Part shown: positions 33,306-42,608 of the stretch, piece after piece
Layout: every line of letters begins with the position of its first letter
Numbering within the stretch: the first letter of the stretch is position 1
DNA from: Brevibacillus brevis
GTDB taxonomy: Bacteria; Bacillota; Bacilli; Brevibacillales; Brevibacillaceae
Length of the DNA stretch: 64,000 nt
Reading direction: 5' to 3'
NCBI RefSeq assembly: GCF_001039275.2
Contig: NZ_CP030117.1
Coordinates: 3,968,001 to 4,032,000, forward strand
The notes under the pieces: model-generated
The model's input: the letters and a program-made list of their open reading frames with translations, nothing else
What the model was told of the DNA's origin: nothing
Database searches by the model: none
Made by a program: the position numbers and the translations under genes

Positions 33306-33791
33306 ATGACTATCCACTTGCGCCCCACTACACCAGCAGACATTCCATTCGTATGCGAAGTAGAAAATGCGCCAGAGAATACCCCGTTCATTATTCCGTG
33401 GAGCGAAGATCGGCACCACAACGCTCTTGGCGACCCGGACATCCTCCATATGATTGCCGAAAAAAAAGAAACAGGCCACCCCGTCGGCTACGTGATCATC
33501 GCCGGGCTGACCAATCCTCATCAAAGTATTGAGCTTATGCGTATTACAATCGCAGTGAAGGGGGAAGGCTACGGTCGCAACATCCTGCGCCAGATCAAGC
33601 AGTGGGCATTCATCGAGCAAAAAGCCCATCGACTCTGGCTGGATGTAAAAGAAACGAACGACCGCGCCCGCAGCCTTTACTTATCCGAAGGGTTTCACAT
33701 AGAGGGCACCTTGCGCGATTGCCTAAAAGCTGGCGATACTTACGAATCCTTGATCATTTTATCGATGCTGGCAACGGAATATGACGCCTAG
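33306..33791 (+). CDS. GNAT family N-acetyltransferase
   Basis: Protein of 161 residues starting at ATG 33306 after GAGGAG. It has the GNAT fold, with the acetyl-CoA loop region ITIAVKGEGYGRNILRQIKQ (a Q/RxxGxG/A-like turn GEGYGR) and the late strand-helix EGFHIEGTLRDCLKAG, similar to RimJ/RimL-type acetyltransferases. The acceptor is unknown. Its last four bases overlap the convergent secreted-protein gene. Confidence 0.88.
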   Translation: MTIHLRPTTPADIPFVCEVENAPENTPFIIPWSEDRHHNALGDPDILHMIAEKKETGHPVGYVIIAGLTNPHQSIELMRITIAVKGEGYGRNILRQIKQWAFIEQKAHRLWLDVKETNDRARSLYLSEGFHIEGTLRDCLKAGDTYESLIILSMLATEYDA

Positions 33792-35317
33792 GGGGCAAAT
33801 GCGTCCGGAGTCGTGACGTACAGCCATTTGCCGTCGTTGCTAGCTCCCAAAATCGAAACACTTGCTGGCAGTCCTTTCACCAGCACAGATTGTTGCTTAC
33901 GATCGGCATCGAACAGGAAGAGCGACGACACGGACTCCGCTCCTTGTTCAGCTTTTTCCCAATCGATATAAACCAAATGGTGAGTGCCTGGAATCCATAT
34001 CGCTTCTGGCTTCATTTCCATCAGTTTGACGTCGCCTTTAAACACCCCTGCATTCCAATACATTTGATAGGCCCCATCTGTCGACTGGATATAGCCAGAC
34101 CACGCTTCTTTGGGAACCGGTGGATTCCAGCTAATCACCTTGCCTGACTGCCAATCGTAGCGTTGACGAAGCTCTTCAAAGCTTTCTTCCTCTGTTCTCA
34201 TTTCAAACGTCGCGTAACGTCCATCATCCATAAAACTGACGGGCTGGACTTGCCCATTCATCTCATCTGTTGGAACCCATCCTTTGATGACACCTGGGAG
34301 GCGCCGTTCTTTTCCAGTCGCCAAATCATACACGACCAGATCGAGATCCTTTTTCTGTTCGGTCTTGCCTACTGCCATCAATACATGCTTGCGATCATGG
34401 CTAAAGCTGGCTCCATGTACGTATCCATCTACCTTGACACGAGTGGCAAACTCGCTTTTCGGTACTTCTGTCCCTTTCGGTGGATACGCGAAAAAGAAGC
34501 CGCGACGATCTGCCATGAAGTCGCCTGTACCGCTATAGTTGTCAGTCAGCTCCATTGGATAAGCAGTCAGCTCTTTTGACTGTGTGTCATAAATCGAATA
34601 CAGCATGGGGAACCGGGCATCGCACTCACAATATTCTGTAAATCGCTCCAGCAGTACATACCGTTCCTCAGGATCGATAAACTCCATGGGAGTCCTGACG
34701 GCAAAGTCCGTCATTTTTTCTTTTACCTTGCCATCGACTGAGACTCGCCAAATCTGAGCTGGAGCAAACACCACCGCCGAGAAATCATTCGTATCGTCAA
34801 ACACGTTTCCCTTTACCGTCTTCGCTCCTGCTACATTTACAACATATTCCGTCCAGCTTCTGTCTTTGGCAAGCGTATCAGGAAGGGTAGCCAGCAATTG
34901 CAGTTGACGGTCGTGCACCCAGTGAAACGTAAAAATCGGCTCCACGAATCCCAAGTCCTCTTTTTTGGTCTCTTCCTGGGCATTTTTGCGAATAGCTGCT
35001 TCGACGGTTCCACGGTTCACGGCTTCCTTAAAAAAGAGGGTGTACGCCTGTGGTGCGGGTCCCACGACCGTTCTTCGAGGAGAGCGGAGCTGTGGAGCAT
35101 CGTTTAGCTGAATGACCACGTCTTCTTTCATCGCCGCGTAGTCGTAAGGCAGTTCCTTTTGCTTCCATTCCTTTGTTGTTTGGCTGGTCGTATGGGATGG
35201 GCCAGTCTGAGCAATCCGACTGTCCGTGGAAGTTGCTTGCGCGAAGTCGGATCCTGTCATGATAAGCAATGCGAACACAATGGACATACTCATTCCTCGA
35301 ATTTTTCGCAAAGACAA
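33788..35317 (-). CDS. Secreted beta-propeller-like protein, function unknown
   Basis: Protein of about 509 residues. It has an N-terminal signal sequence (about 1-30, ending near AQA). An Ig-like N-domain (about 65-170, PQAYTLFFKEAVNRGTVEAAI, YVVNVAGAKTVKG) precedes repeats of the TolB/WD40-like type (ASFSHDRKHVLMAVG, PVSFMDDGRYATFEM, HHLVYIDWEKAEQ, SNDGKWLYVTT). The TTG at 35317 follows GAGGCGAG; the ATG at about 35293 with CGAGGA is an alternative. No catalytic residues are recognised. Confidence 0.75.
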   Translation of the reverse strand: MSLRKIRGMSMSIVFALLIMTGSDFAQATSTDSRIAQTGPSHTTSQTTKEWKQKELPYDYAAMKEDVVIQLNDAPQLRSPRRTVVGPAPQAYTLFFKEAVNRGTVEAAIRKNAQEETKKEDLGFVEPIFTFHWVHDRQLQLLATLPDTLAKDRSWTEYVVNVAGAKTVKGNVFDDTNDFSAVVFAPAQIWRVSVDGKVKEKMTDFAVRTPMEFIDPEERYVLLERFTEYCECDARFPMLYSIYDTQSKELTAYPMELTDNYSGTGDFMADRRGFFFAYPPKGTEVPKSEFATRVKVDGYVHGASFSHDRKHVLMAVGKTEQKKDLDLVVYDLATGKERRLPGVIKGWVPTDEMNGQVQPVSFMDDGRYATFEMRTEEESFEELRQRYDWQSGKVISWNPPVPKEAWSGYIQSTDGAYQMYWNAGVFKGDVKLMEMKPEAIWIPGTHHLVYIDWEKAEQGAESVSSLFLFDADRKQQSVLVKGLPASVSILGASNDGKWLYVTTPDAFAP

Positions 35318-35404
35318 AAAACTCGCCTCGCTTCCTAGAAAAATTTACCTTACAGAGGATAGACGTCGATAGCCTGCTTAAGGTTTCACCCCACAAAAGA
35401 AAAA

Positions 35405-35433
35405 GCCTCCCCACACGCTTGAAGTGGGAAGGC
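35405..35433 (-). terminator. Terminator of the sdaAB-sdaAA-recG operon
   Basis: GCCTCCCCAC / GTGGGAAGGC stem followed by TTTTTCTTTT on the minus strand, just after the recG stop. Confidence 0.85.
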
Positions 35434-35446
35434 CTTCCTTCATTTC

Positions 35447-37501
35447 CTAATCGAAGACGACACCTTCCAGCACGCCCTCATTCTTCAAATAGTCACGCAG
35501 CCAGTGATACTTTTCGTCGCGCCAGAAGGAGTCCTCTGCTACCAGCTTGACAGTCTCCTGTCTCGCTACCTCCAGCGCTTTATAATCACTTAATAGATCA
35601 GCGACTTTAAACTCCGGCAAGCCGCTTTGCTTTGTCCCGAAAAAATCACCCGGTCCGCGCAATTCTAAATCGCGCTGCGACAGCTCAAATCCATCCGTCG
35701 TCTCGCACATGACACGCATCCGCTCTTTTCCGATCTCTGATTTCGGATCGGCGATCAACACACAATACGACTGTTCAGAGCCACGACCTACCCGCCCACG
35801 CAATTGGTGAAGCTGAGCAAGGCCAAACCGCTCCGCATCATAAATGACCATATAGGTAGCATTCGGCACATTCACACCGACCTCTACGACCGTTGTACTG
35901 ACCAGAACAGCGTGCTCTGCCGCGAGAAAGGCTTGCATGACTGCATCCTTTTCCTTCGCTGGCAATCGCCCATGCATCAAACCTACGCCGAATTCAGGGA
36001 AAATGTGTGTGAGCTGAGCATGTACATCTATCGCATTTTGCACATCGAGCTTTTCCGACTCCTCAATGAGCGGGCAAATCACGTAGGCCTGCCGTCCTTT
36101 GCGCAGCTCATCCCGCATTTGCTCCAACACAGCCGGAAACTGATCATGCTTTTTCCATGTCGTCTCAATTGGTTTGCGCCCCGCAGGCATTTGATCAATC
36201 GTCGAGACGTCCATGTCGCCAAATGCCGTAATGGCCAGTGTTCTCGGAATTGGCGTTGCAGTCATAAACAAGACATCAGGCGACAAGCCTTTATTCCGTA
36301 AAATTCGCCGCTGCTCCACACCGAATCGGTGCTGCTCGTCCGTAATCACGAGACCAAGCCGTGAGAAAAAGACATCCTCTTGAATGAGCGCATGGGTACC
36401 GACCACGACATCAATTAACCCCATTTGCAGAGAGCCAATGACTTCGCGTCTACGTTTCGCCGTCAGGGAGCCTGACAAGAGCGCGACCTGAATGCCATAA
36501 TCGGACAAGAGCTTCGTCAACGACTGCACATGCTGCTCGGCGAGAATCTCCGTCGGTACCATCAGCGCTCCCTGATAGCCTGCTTTCACCGCAGCAATCA
36601 GCGCGATGGCAGCTACAACGGTTTTCCCCGAGCCTACGTCCCCTTGCAGCAGCCGATTCATCGCATGAGGGGCCCGCATGTCGTCCAATATTTCTTTTAC
36701 CACTCGTTTCTGCGCTTCTGTCAGCGGGAACGGCAACCCTTTGACAAATTCCCGTACATCTTCCATCGGGATCGCCAAAGCAACGCCTTCCGTTTGCTGT
36801 CGGTTAATCTTGCGCAGTGTTTGCATTTTCAACTGGAATAAGAAAAGCTCCTCGAACATAATCCGTCGCCGCGCTTGACGACCATCTTCTGCATTTTCCG
36901 GAAAATGAATCGAATGAAAAGCATGCATCCGCGGCATCAGTCGGTAGCGCTCCACAATATCCGCAGGAAGGATCTCAGGAATCTCCTTGCCGTACTGACG
37001 CAACGCCTGTTGAATGGTTTTGCGCAGCAGTGTATGCGTCACATCGCCGCCAAGTGGATAGACAGGGGCGAGCTCGCCTCGTTTTGTCGCACGTTCGGAG
37101 TCTACTTCTGTCATTTCACTCACAGTAATCTGTAGTTTGTGCTTGTCCCATTTTCCTGTAACGAGTATTTCCTTGCCGGGCGACAGCCTGCTTTTGACAA
37201 ACGTCTGATTGAACCAGACAGCCGTCACCACGACACGATCCATGACAACCTTGACCGACAGTCGTGATTTTCTTTTTCCATAAAAACGAACAGAGGGTTC
37301 GCCGTACACCGTACCTGCCAGCGTGACCCTCTCTCCGTCTTTTACTTCTGTCAAATCGCGCACACGGTAATCTTCATAGCGAGACGGGAAATACTCCAGC
37401 AAATCACCAATGCTGTTGATTCCCAGTCCTGCAAATGCCTTCGCCCGCTCTTCCCCTACCCCGTGCAAAAGGGAGACGGACGATTGATATGCACCAGCCA
37501 T
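35447..37501 (-). CDS. recG: ATP-dependent DNA helicase RecG
   Basis: Protein of 684 residues. An N-terminal wedge/OB domain (about 1-250) precedes helicase lobes with Walker A LLQGDVGSGKTVVAA (about 285-300), DEQH box (VITDEQHRFG), TATPIPRTL, and the C-terminal QLRGRVGRGSEQSYC and TRG-like region (ELRGPGDFFGTKQSG). RecG remodels stalled replication forks and Holliday junctions. The start at ATG 37501 follows GGAGAAGTAAG; it lies one base after the sdaAA stop. The recG-after-sdaAA order matches Bacillus, but no fapR follows here. Confidence 0.96.
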   Translation of the reverse strand: MAGAYQSSVSLLHGVGEERAKAFAGLGINSIGDLLEYFPSRYEDYRVRDLTEVKDGERVTLAGTVYGEPSVRFYGKRKSRLSVKVVMDRVVVTAVWFNQTFVKSRLSPGKEILVTGKWDKHKLQITVSEMTEVDSERATKRGELAPVYPLGGDVTHTLLRKTIQQALRQYGKEIPEILPADIVERYRLMPRMHAFHSIHFPENAEDGRQARRRIMFEELFLFQLKMQTLRKINRQQTEGVALAIPMEDVREFVKGLPFPLTEAQKRVVKEILDDMRAPHAMNRLLQGDVGSGKTVVAAIALIAAVKAGYQGALMVPTEILAEQHVQSLTKLLSDYGIQVALLSGSLTAKRRREVIGSLQMGLIDVVVGTHALIQEDVFFSRLGLVITDEQHRFGVEQRRILRNKGLSPDVLFMTATPIPRTLAITAFGDMDVSTIDQMPAGRKPIETTWKKHDQFPAVLEQMRDELRKGRQAYVICPLIEESEKLDVQNAIDVHAQLTHIFPEFGVGLMHGRLPAKEKDAVMQAFLAAEHAVLVSTTVVEVGVNVPNATYMVIYDAERFGLAQLHQLRGRVGRGSEQSYCVLIADPKSEIGKERMRVMCETTDGFELSQRDLELRGPGDFFGTKQSGLPEFKVADLLSDYKALEVARQETVKLVAEDSFWRDEKYHWLRDYLKNEGVLEGVVFD

Positions 37502-37502
37502 C

Positions 37503-38387
37503 TTACTTCTCCATCCGTACACCGAACACTTTGGCTTCGATCATGCGGCCCGTTTGCGTGGCAGCAAGACCACCCTGTGCGGTTTCCTTCAGCGTAGTCG
37601 GCATGGCGCAGCCGATTCGGTACATGGCCTCGATGACTTCATCTGTCGGGATTACACTCTTGATGCCTGCCATCGCCATATCTGCGGCTACCGTCGCAAT
37701 CGCTGCTCCCATCGCATTTCGTTTGACACATGGTACTTCAACCAGTCCGGCTACGGGGTCACAGACCAGACCGAGCATATTTTTCAACGCGATCGCTACT
37801 GCTTGGGCAGATTCCTCAGGCGTACCGCCAGCCATTTCTACAATCGCCGCAGCAGCCATGGCCGTTGCAGAGCCCACCTCTGCCTGGCAACCACCCGCAG
37901 CACCCGAAATGAATGCGTTATTGGCAATGCAATATCCGATAGCGCCTGCCGTAAACAAATAATTGACCATTTCCTCACGGGTCGGCTGCAGCTTGTCAGA
38001 TACGGCAAACAGCGTCCCTGGTACAATACCGCATGCTCCTGCTGTCGGCGTTGCGACAATCGTACCCATCGCTGCGTTTACTTCGTTAACCGCCACGGAC
38101 ATCGAGACGGCATTCAAAAGGGTGGGACCAGACAAAAACGTCTTGGTCTCCATATATGTTTGCAGCTTCTTCGCATCGCCGCCCGTCAACCCGCTATGCG
38201 AGCGAATATCTTCGGTAAGTCCGCGACGCACTGCTTTTTCCATCACATCGAGGTTGGCGTACATATCTTGCATAATGGCATCCCGACTGCGCTGGGAAAC
38301 TTCCATTTCTGCTTCAATCATCACCTCGGAGATTTTCTTCCCCTGGGATTCGGCCAACTCTACTAGTTCAGCCACATTACGAAACAT
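37503..38387 (-). CDS. sdaAA: L-serine dehydratase, iron-sulfur-dependent, alpha subunit
   Basis: Protein of 294 residues with the catalytic domain that binds a 4Fe-4S cluster; it deaminates L-serine to pyruvate. Candidate cluster cysteines lie in TPTAGACGIVPG, GYCIAN, GGCQAEVGSA, LVCDPVAGLVEVPC and GCAMP. The start at ATG 38387 gives the typical MFRNVAEL N-terminus and leaves AGAGGAG 11 bases upstream; a GTG at 38399 touches that site. It lies 38 bases downstream of sdaAB. Confidence 0.95.
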   Translation of the reverse strand: MFRNVAELVELAESQGKKISEVMIEAEMEVSQRSRDAIMQDMYANLDVMEKAVRRGLTEDIRSHSGLTGGDAKKLQTYMETKTFLSGPTLLNAVSMSVAVNEVNAAMGTIVATPTAGACGIVPGTLFAVSDKLQPTREEMVNYLFTAGAIGYCIANNAFISGAAGGCQAEVGSATAMAAAAIVEMAGGTPEESAQAVAIALKNMLGLVCDPVAGLVEVPCVKRNAMGAAIATVAADMAMAGIKSVIPTDEVIEAMYRIGCAMPTTLKETAQGGLAATQTGRMIEAKVFGVRMEK

Positions 38388-38425
38388 CTGGTTGTTCACT
38401 CCTCTAATCCTGCTCGTCCTTTTGC

Positions 38426-39091
38426 TTAGTTCAATGCGAGCAGGGATACGTCAAAGATATGGGGGATTTGACGAATTTCCTCCAGCACTTCCTGCGAGAT
38501 CGTCGAATCCGTTTCAATTGCCATCAAAGCACGCGAACCGCGTGTATGTCGAGACACTTCCATGAGCCCCACATTAATGTTGTGCTGGGTCAGTACCTTT
38601 GCCACAGCCGCAATCATCCCAAAGCGATCCTCATGCAAGACCAAGAGTGTCGGTGTATCGAAGCCCAACTGAAAGGAAAACCCGTTCACTTCCAACACTT
38701 CGATCTTCCCGCCACCAATGGAAACACCAACGATTTCAATCTGACGCTCATCATCAGACAGCTTGATCCGCGCCGTGTTCGGGTGCTCTGTCAAAACCTC
38801 AGAAGTAGATAACTCCACTTCCATGCCCGCTTTTTCTGCAATCACCAGCGAATTTTTCAGACGCAAATCTGACGTGTCAAAGTCAAGGATTCCTGCAACA
38901 GTCGCCACATCAGAGCCATGTCCTTGATACGTTTTTGCAAATGAGCCGTAAAAAACAATTTCTGCTCGCAAAGGCATTCTGCCAAACAGCTTGCGAGCCA
39001 CACGACCGATACGAGCTGCACCAGCCGTATGGGAGCTAGATGGCCCAACCATGATTGGACCGATAATATCAAATACGCTTTTGTACTTCAC
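38426..39091 (-). CDS. sdaAB: L-serine dehydratase, iron-sulfur-dependent, beta subunit
   Basis: Protein of 221 residues, GTG start after AGGAGGAG. The ASB domain (YKSVFDIIGPIMVGPSSSHTAGA) is followed by a C-terminal ACT domain (PTLLVLHEDRFGMIAAVAKVL, about 145-215), which in this family binds L-serine. It pairs with SdaAA. The upstream region carries a -10 TACAAT and a cre-like element, suggesting carbon-catabolite control. Confidence 0.95.
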   Translation of the reverse strand: MKYKSVFDIIGPIMVGPSSSHTAGAARIGRVARKLFGRMPLRAEIVFYGSFAKTYQGHGSDVATVAGILDFDTSDLRLKNSLVIAEKAGMEVELSTSEVLTEHPNTARIKLSDDERQIEIVGVSIGGGKIEVLEVNGFSFQLGFDTPTLLVLHEDRFGMIAAVAKVLTQHNINVGLMEVSRHTRGSRALMAIETDSTISQEVLEEIRQIPHIFDVSLLALN

Positions 39092-39136
39092 CGGTTCTCC
39101 TCCTGAATCACAAGGGGTTCAACAAGATTCACTCTC

Positions 39137-39168
39137 ATTGTATCCTACAGCCTGTGAAAGCGCTACAG
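39137..39168 (-). promoter_or_regulatory. sdaAB promoter region with cre-like inverted repeat
   Basis: On the minus strand -10 TACAAT lies at 39137-39142; no good -35 is seen. CTGTGAAAGCGCTACAG (plus strand, 39152-39168) holds a TGAAAGCG core like a CcpA cre site but deviates from the consensus in its 3' end. It covers the -35 position. Confidence 0.4.
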
Positions 39169-39244
39169 AGGAAACTGTACGTAAAGCAATCATAACCGAT
39201 TTACGCAGACAACATGCGGTCAAATCAGGCTAAATGAAAAAACT

Positions 39245-39263
39245 CCCTCTGAGCAGAAGAGGG
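39245..39263 (-). terminator. Terminator-like hairpin upstream of sdaAB
   Basis: CCCTCT / AGAGGG stem followed on the minus strand by AGTTTTTTC. It is the second of two hairpins after degV. Confidence 0.55.
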
Positions 39264-39323
39264 GCGTAACTCTTCTTTATCGTTGCTCGACGCCGATAAT
39301 CACCAAAACCCCTGTATAAAAAA

Positions 39324-39348
39324 GAAGCCCCCTGTCCTCAGGGAAGCT
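39324..39348 (-). terminator. Terminator after degV
   Basis: CCCTG / CAGGG core with G-U extensions, followed by TTTTTT on the minus strand, about 20 bases after the degV stop. Confidence 0.55.
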
Positions 39349-39369
39349 CCTCTCCATACCACATATGCC

Positions 39370-40227
39370 TTACTTATCTTTTACCATGACAATCCCAAGT
39401 AGCCCTGGACCTGTATGTGTACCGATCACGGGACCAATCTGTTCCAACCAAGAGTCCGTTACCGTAAACTCTTGCTTGAGTCGCTCCAAGAGCTCAGCCG
39501 CTTGATCTGGAACACTGCTGTGCAGCACAGCGATTTTCACCGGGTTCCCTTGCGCGTATTCCTGCAAAGCTTCAAATACGCGATTAAGAGCCTTCTTCGT
39601 CCCACGTACCTTGTCAAAAGCAGACACGTACCCAGCGGTATCCAGTGTCAAAATCGGCTTGATATTCAAGAGCGAACCGATGACAGCAGATGCTTTGCCG
39701 ATCCGACCGCCTTTTTGCAGGAACTCCAGCGTATCCACAATAAAGTATACCTGCACCTCATCCAAATAACGATCAATCTGATCCAGAATCTGCTCCTTGT
39801 TCTTGCCTGCTTGTGCGGCTTTTGCAGCCTCCACGCAGATCATTCCATGAACAAACGAAGCTTTGCGGGAATCGATCACCGTAATGTCGATATTTTCATC
39901 CAACATCGACTTGGCGATCATCGCTGATTGATACGTACCCGATAAGGAACCCGATAAGAGTATGGCAATGATTTGCACGTCCTTGCCATATTTCTCATAG
40001 ATCGCTTTGTACGCTTCGGCAAATTCAAGCGGAGACGGCTGCGAGGTTGTCGGCATCACGCTCGATTGCTTCAGCTTCTCGAAAAACTCTGAAGACGAGA
40101 TAGTGACTGCGTCCACATACGTTTCCGCCCCAAACATGATTTTCAACGGGACGGCCACGATCCCCAATGACTGCCTCACAGACGCATCGATATCGGACGC
40201 GCTGTCGGTAAGAATCACAATTGGCAT
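39370..40227 (-). CDS. DegV family fatty-acid-binding protein
   Basis: Protein of 285 residues with IVILTDSASDID at the N-terminus, MPTTSQPSPLEFAEAY, SGSLSGTYQSA and DTLEFLQKGGRIGK, all DegV/FakB signatures. FakB proteins bind a fatty acid and present it to the kinase FakA. The adjacent FakA-like gene 47 bases upstream on the same strand makes this role likely. GAGAGGAG precedes the ATG. Confidence 0.93.
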   Translation of the reverse strand: MPIVILTDSASDIDASVRQSLGIVAVPLKIMFGAETYVDAVTISSSEFFEKLKQSSVMPTTSQPSPLEFAEAYKAIYEKYGKDVQIIAILLSGSLSGTYQSAMIAKSMLDENIDITVIDSRKASFVHGMICVEAAKAAQAGKNKEQILDQIDRYLDEVQVYFIVDTLEFLQKGGRIGKASAVIGSLLNIKPILTLDTAGYVSAFDKVRGTKKALNRVFEALQEYAQGNPVKIAVLHSSVPDQAAELLERLKQEFTVTDSWLEQIGPVIGTHTGPGLLGIVMVKDK

Positions 40228-40274
40228 TCTCGATCGCTCCTCTCCCTATTTGTTCGTATTCAAAAAGTTGGCTT

Positions 40275-41981
40275 TTACTCGACAGAAAAAATAAATGGAT
40301 ACAACGGTTGACCGCCTGCCTGGATCTCAACTTCCACATCCGGGTATGCATCGGACAAAGCTTTTTCTAAAGCATGAGCCTGATCTTCCGTCGCATCTTC
40401 TCCTAAGAATATCGTCACGATTTCGGAGTCTTCATCCACCATTCCCAAGAGTAGCGTCGTTGCGCAAGCTAGCAAGTCGGGACCTGCTGTGACGATTTCT
40501 TTCTCAGCCATGCCGATAAAATCGCCTTCTTTGATTTGTACCTCACCCATTTGCGTGTCGCGAACCGCGTGCGTCACCATACCTGTTTTCACTTGGGCAA
40601 TCGCCTTGGTCATCGCTTGGGCGTTCGCTTCCGGTTCAACATCTGCACGGAAGCTGACCAGTGCTGCCAATCCCTGCGGAATGCTCTTCGTCGGTACGAC
40701 AGTTACAGGAACCTCAGCAAGCTCGGATGCCTGCTGTGCTGCCATGATGATATTGCTGTTGTTTGGCAGGATGATGATGTGCTGGGCATTCAGTCCTTCG
40801 ATGGCCTTCATGAAGTCCTCTGTGCTCGGATTCATCGTTTGGCCGCCCTCTACTACTACATGCACACCCATGCTGCGCAGAATCGTAGCGATTCCCCCAC
40901 CAGCAGCTACCGCGATCAATCCGTATGGAAGCAGTTCTGTAGCAGGCTGAGCGGCTGTTTCTGGCTTCGCCTGTCCTTTGTTCTCTTCCGCTTTTAAGAT
41001 GTTCGCATGCTGCTCGCGCATGTTTTCTATCTTCAGTCGATGCAGGCTGCCGAATTGCTGAGCGTATTGCAGTACGCTTCCCGGATGCTCTGCATGAATA
41101 TGTACCTTGATGACTTCATCATCAGACACGACCAGTAGTGAATCGCCCATCGTATCCAGATGGCTGCGGAACAGCGCTTCTGAGAAGGGCTTTTTGTTCG
41201 GCTCGGTGCTATGCGCGACATGAACCATAAATTCCGTACAGTACCCGTACGTGATGTCTTCTGTTTTCATGTGGATTTGAGCATGATGCTGCTCAGAAAT
41301 GAGCTTGTCCAGCTCTTCCTGACCCATTTTAGGTATCGAACGCTCACGATCAGCGGATAGCTCTTCCCCGCGCAATGCTCGCAAAAACCCTTCATAAATA
41401 AACAAGAGACCTTGTCCACCTGAGTCGACTACGCCCACTTCTTTTAGAACAGGCAGCATTTCCGGCGTACGCAACAGCGTAGCTTGCGCCTGCTCGTATG
41501 TTTTTTCCATGACAGAGATAATATCATCTGACGTGCGCGCTGCACGCACAGCCATCTCCGCCGCTTCACGGGCAACAGTCAAAATCGTGCCTTCTACCGG
41601 CTTCATCACTGCCTGATACGCAGAGTCAACACCAGCTTTCAAGGCATCGGCAAACTGACGGGCGTTAACCTCATCTTTTCCATTGACTGATTTGCTGAAG
41701 CCGCGGAATAACTGGGACAAAATCACGCCGGAGTTACCGCGCGCGCCCATTAACAGACCTTTTGCCAAAGCAGCTGCCGATTCAGTGATTCGGGGGGATT
41801 CTTTTCGAGTCAGCTCCTCCACACCGGAAGAGAAAGTCAAATTCATGTTTGTCCCCGTATCGCCATCCGGCACAGGAAAGACGTTTAATCCATCCACTAC
41901 TCTGACGTTGTCGGATAAAAGGTTCGCCCCCAGGTAAACCATCCGGCTAAACAGCACGCCATCTAGACGCGTATGTACCAA
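40275..41981 (-). CDS. fakA: Fatty acid kinase catalytic subunit FakA (DAK2 domain, YloV)
   Basis: Protein of 568 residues if it starts at TTG 41981, eight bases after TAAGGAGG; frames further upstream overlap asp23. The N-terminal DhaL/DAK2 domain carries the Mg-binding NVFPVPDGDTGTNM (about residues 32-45) and ARGNSGVILSQLFRG; the middle and C-terminal domains are of the DegV-like/DhaK type (IIILPNNSNIIMAA, CATTLLLGMVDEDSEIVTIF). It phosphorylates FakB-bound fatty acids for phospholipid synthesis. The asp23-fakA order is conserved in Firmicutes. Confidence 0.93.
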   Translation of the reverse strand: MVHTRLDGVLFSRMVYLGANLLSDNVRVVDGLNVFPVPDGDTGTNMNLTFSSGVEELTRKESPRITESAAALAKGLLMGARGNSGVILSQLFRGFSKSVNGKDEVNARQFADALKAGVDSAYQAVMKPVEGTILTVAREAAEMAVRAARTSDDIISVMEKTYEQAQATLLRTPEMLPVLKEVGVVDSGGQGLLFIYEGFLRALRGEELSADRERSIPKMGQEELDKLISEQHHAQIHMKTEDITYGYCTEFMVHVAHSTEPNKKPFSEALFRSHLDTMGDSLLVVSDDEVIKVHIHAEHPGSVLQYAQQFGSLHRLKIENMREQHANILKAEENKGQAKPETAAQPATELLPYGLIAVAAGGGIATILRSMGVHVVVEGGQTMNPSTEDFMKAIEGLNAQHIIILPNNSNIIMAAQQASELAEVPVTVVPTKSIPQGLAALVSFRADVEPEANAQAMTKAIAQVKTGMVTHAVRDTQMGEVQIKEGDFIGMAEKEIVTAGPDLLACATTLLLGMVDEDSEIVTIFLGEDATEDQAHALEKALSDAYPDVEVEIQAGGQPLYPFIFSVE

Positions 41982-41994
41982 CTGATGTTCCTCC

Positions 41995-42360
41995 TTACAT
42001 ATCCCTGTCTGTACGAACTCCCTGCACAAAAATATTAACAGCAGTCACATCAATGCCTACCGTTTGCTCCAAGGTATATCGAACACGGCGTTGTACGTTG
42101 CCTGCCACCTCGGAAATTTTCACGCCATAGCTGACGATAATGTGCATGTCCAATACTACTTCGCCATTTGTGTTATGAACGACGACACCTTTGCTCAGGT
42201 TGTCTCTTCCTAACAGTTCAGCGATTCCATCTTTCAACGCTTTGCGAGAAGCCATGCCCACAAGTCCAAAAACTTCCATGGCCGCGCCGCCAGCGATCCG
42301 TGCGATCACGTCTTCTGTAACATCGATCTTTCCTAGCGATGTATTCATTTCCACTGTCAT
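41995..42360 (-). CDS. Asp23/Gls24 family envelope stress protein (YloU)
   Basis: Protein of 121 residues with the Asp23 fold: GKIDVTEDVIARIAGGAAMEV, VVLDMHIIVSYGVKI, VQRRVRYTLEQTVGIDVTAVNI. AGGAGGAG precedes the ATG. It is the first gene of the asp23-fakA-degV unit, divergent from rpmB as in Bacillus. The family associates with the membrane and responds to envelope or alkaline stress. Confidence 0.93.
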   Translation of the reverse strand: MTVEMNTSLGKIDVTEDVIARIAGGAAMEVFGLVGMASRKALKDGIAELLGRDNLSKGVVVHNTNGEVVLDMHIIVSYGVKISEVAGNVQRRVRYTLEQTVGIDVTAVNIFVQGVRTDRDM

Positions 42361-42425
42361 GCAAGGACTCCTCCTCTGTTAAACAGCTTGACCGTCATAG
42401 GTAAGCGTAACCATGCTTCCTTACA

Positions 42426-42454
42426 ATTCTACACTAACACAAAAGAGAAATGAA
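42426..42454 (-). promoter_or_regulatory. Promoter of the asp23-fakA-degV unit
   Basis: TTCATT (42449-42454) and TAGAAT (42426-42431) lie 17 bases apart on the minus strand, 66 bases before the asp23 start. Confidence 0.45.
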
Positions 42455-42519
42455 GCGTTTTGTCGATCCTATCAACCCTATGAGAAAGACTGGGTAAATC
42501 ATCTTGTCAAGTATTGCAA

Positions 42520-42546
42520 TTGACAGCAATGTTGTGCTAATATAGT
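42520..42546 (+). promoter_or_regulatory. Candidate promoter of rpmB
   Basis: TTGACA (42520-42525) and TATAGT (42541-42546), spacer 15 bases. An alternative reading uses an extended -10 TGC-TAATAT just upstream. Confidence 0.4.
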
Positions 42547-42608
42547 CGAGTATTTGTATTTCCCACAAAGGAAATCCCGTTTAGATGTAACAAGGGAGGT
42601 GGATCGTA

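Noticed and set aside
37554-38366. A long plus-strand open frame (270 codons) over sdaAA
   Set aside because: Antisense to a conserved enzyme gene; composition typical of a shadow frame.
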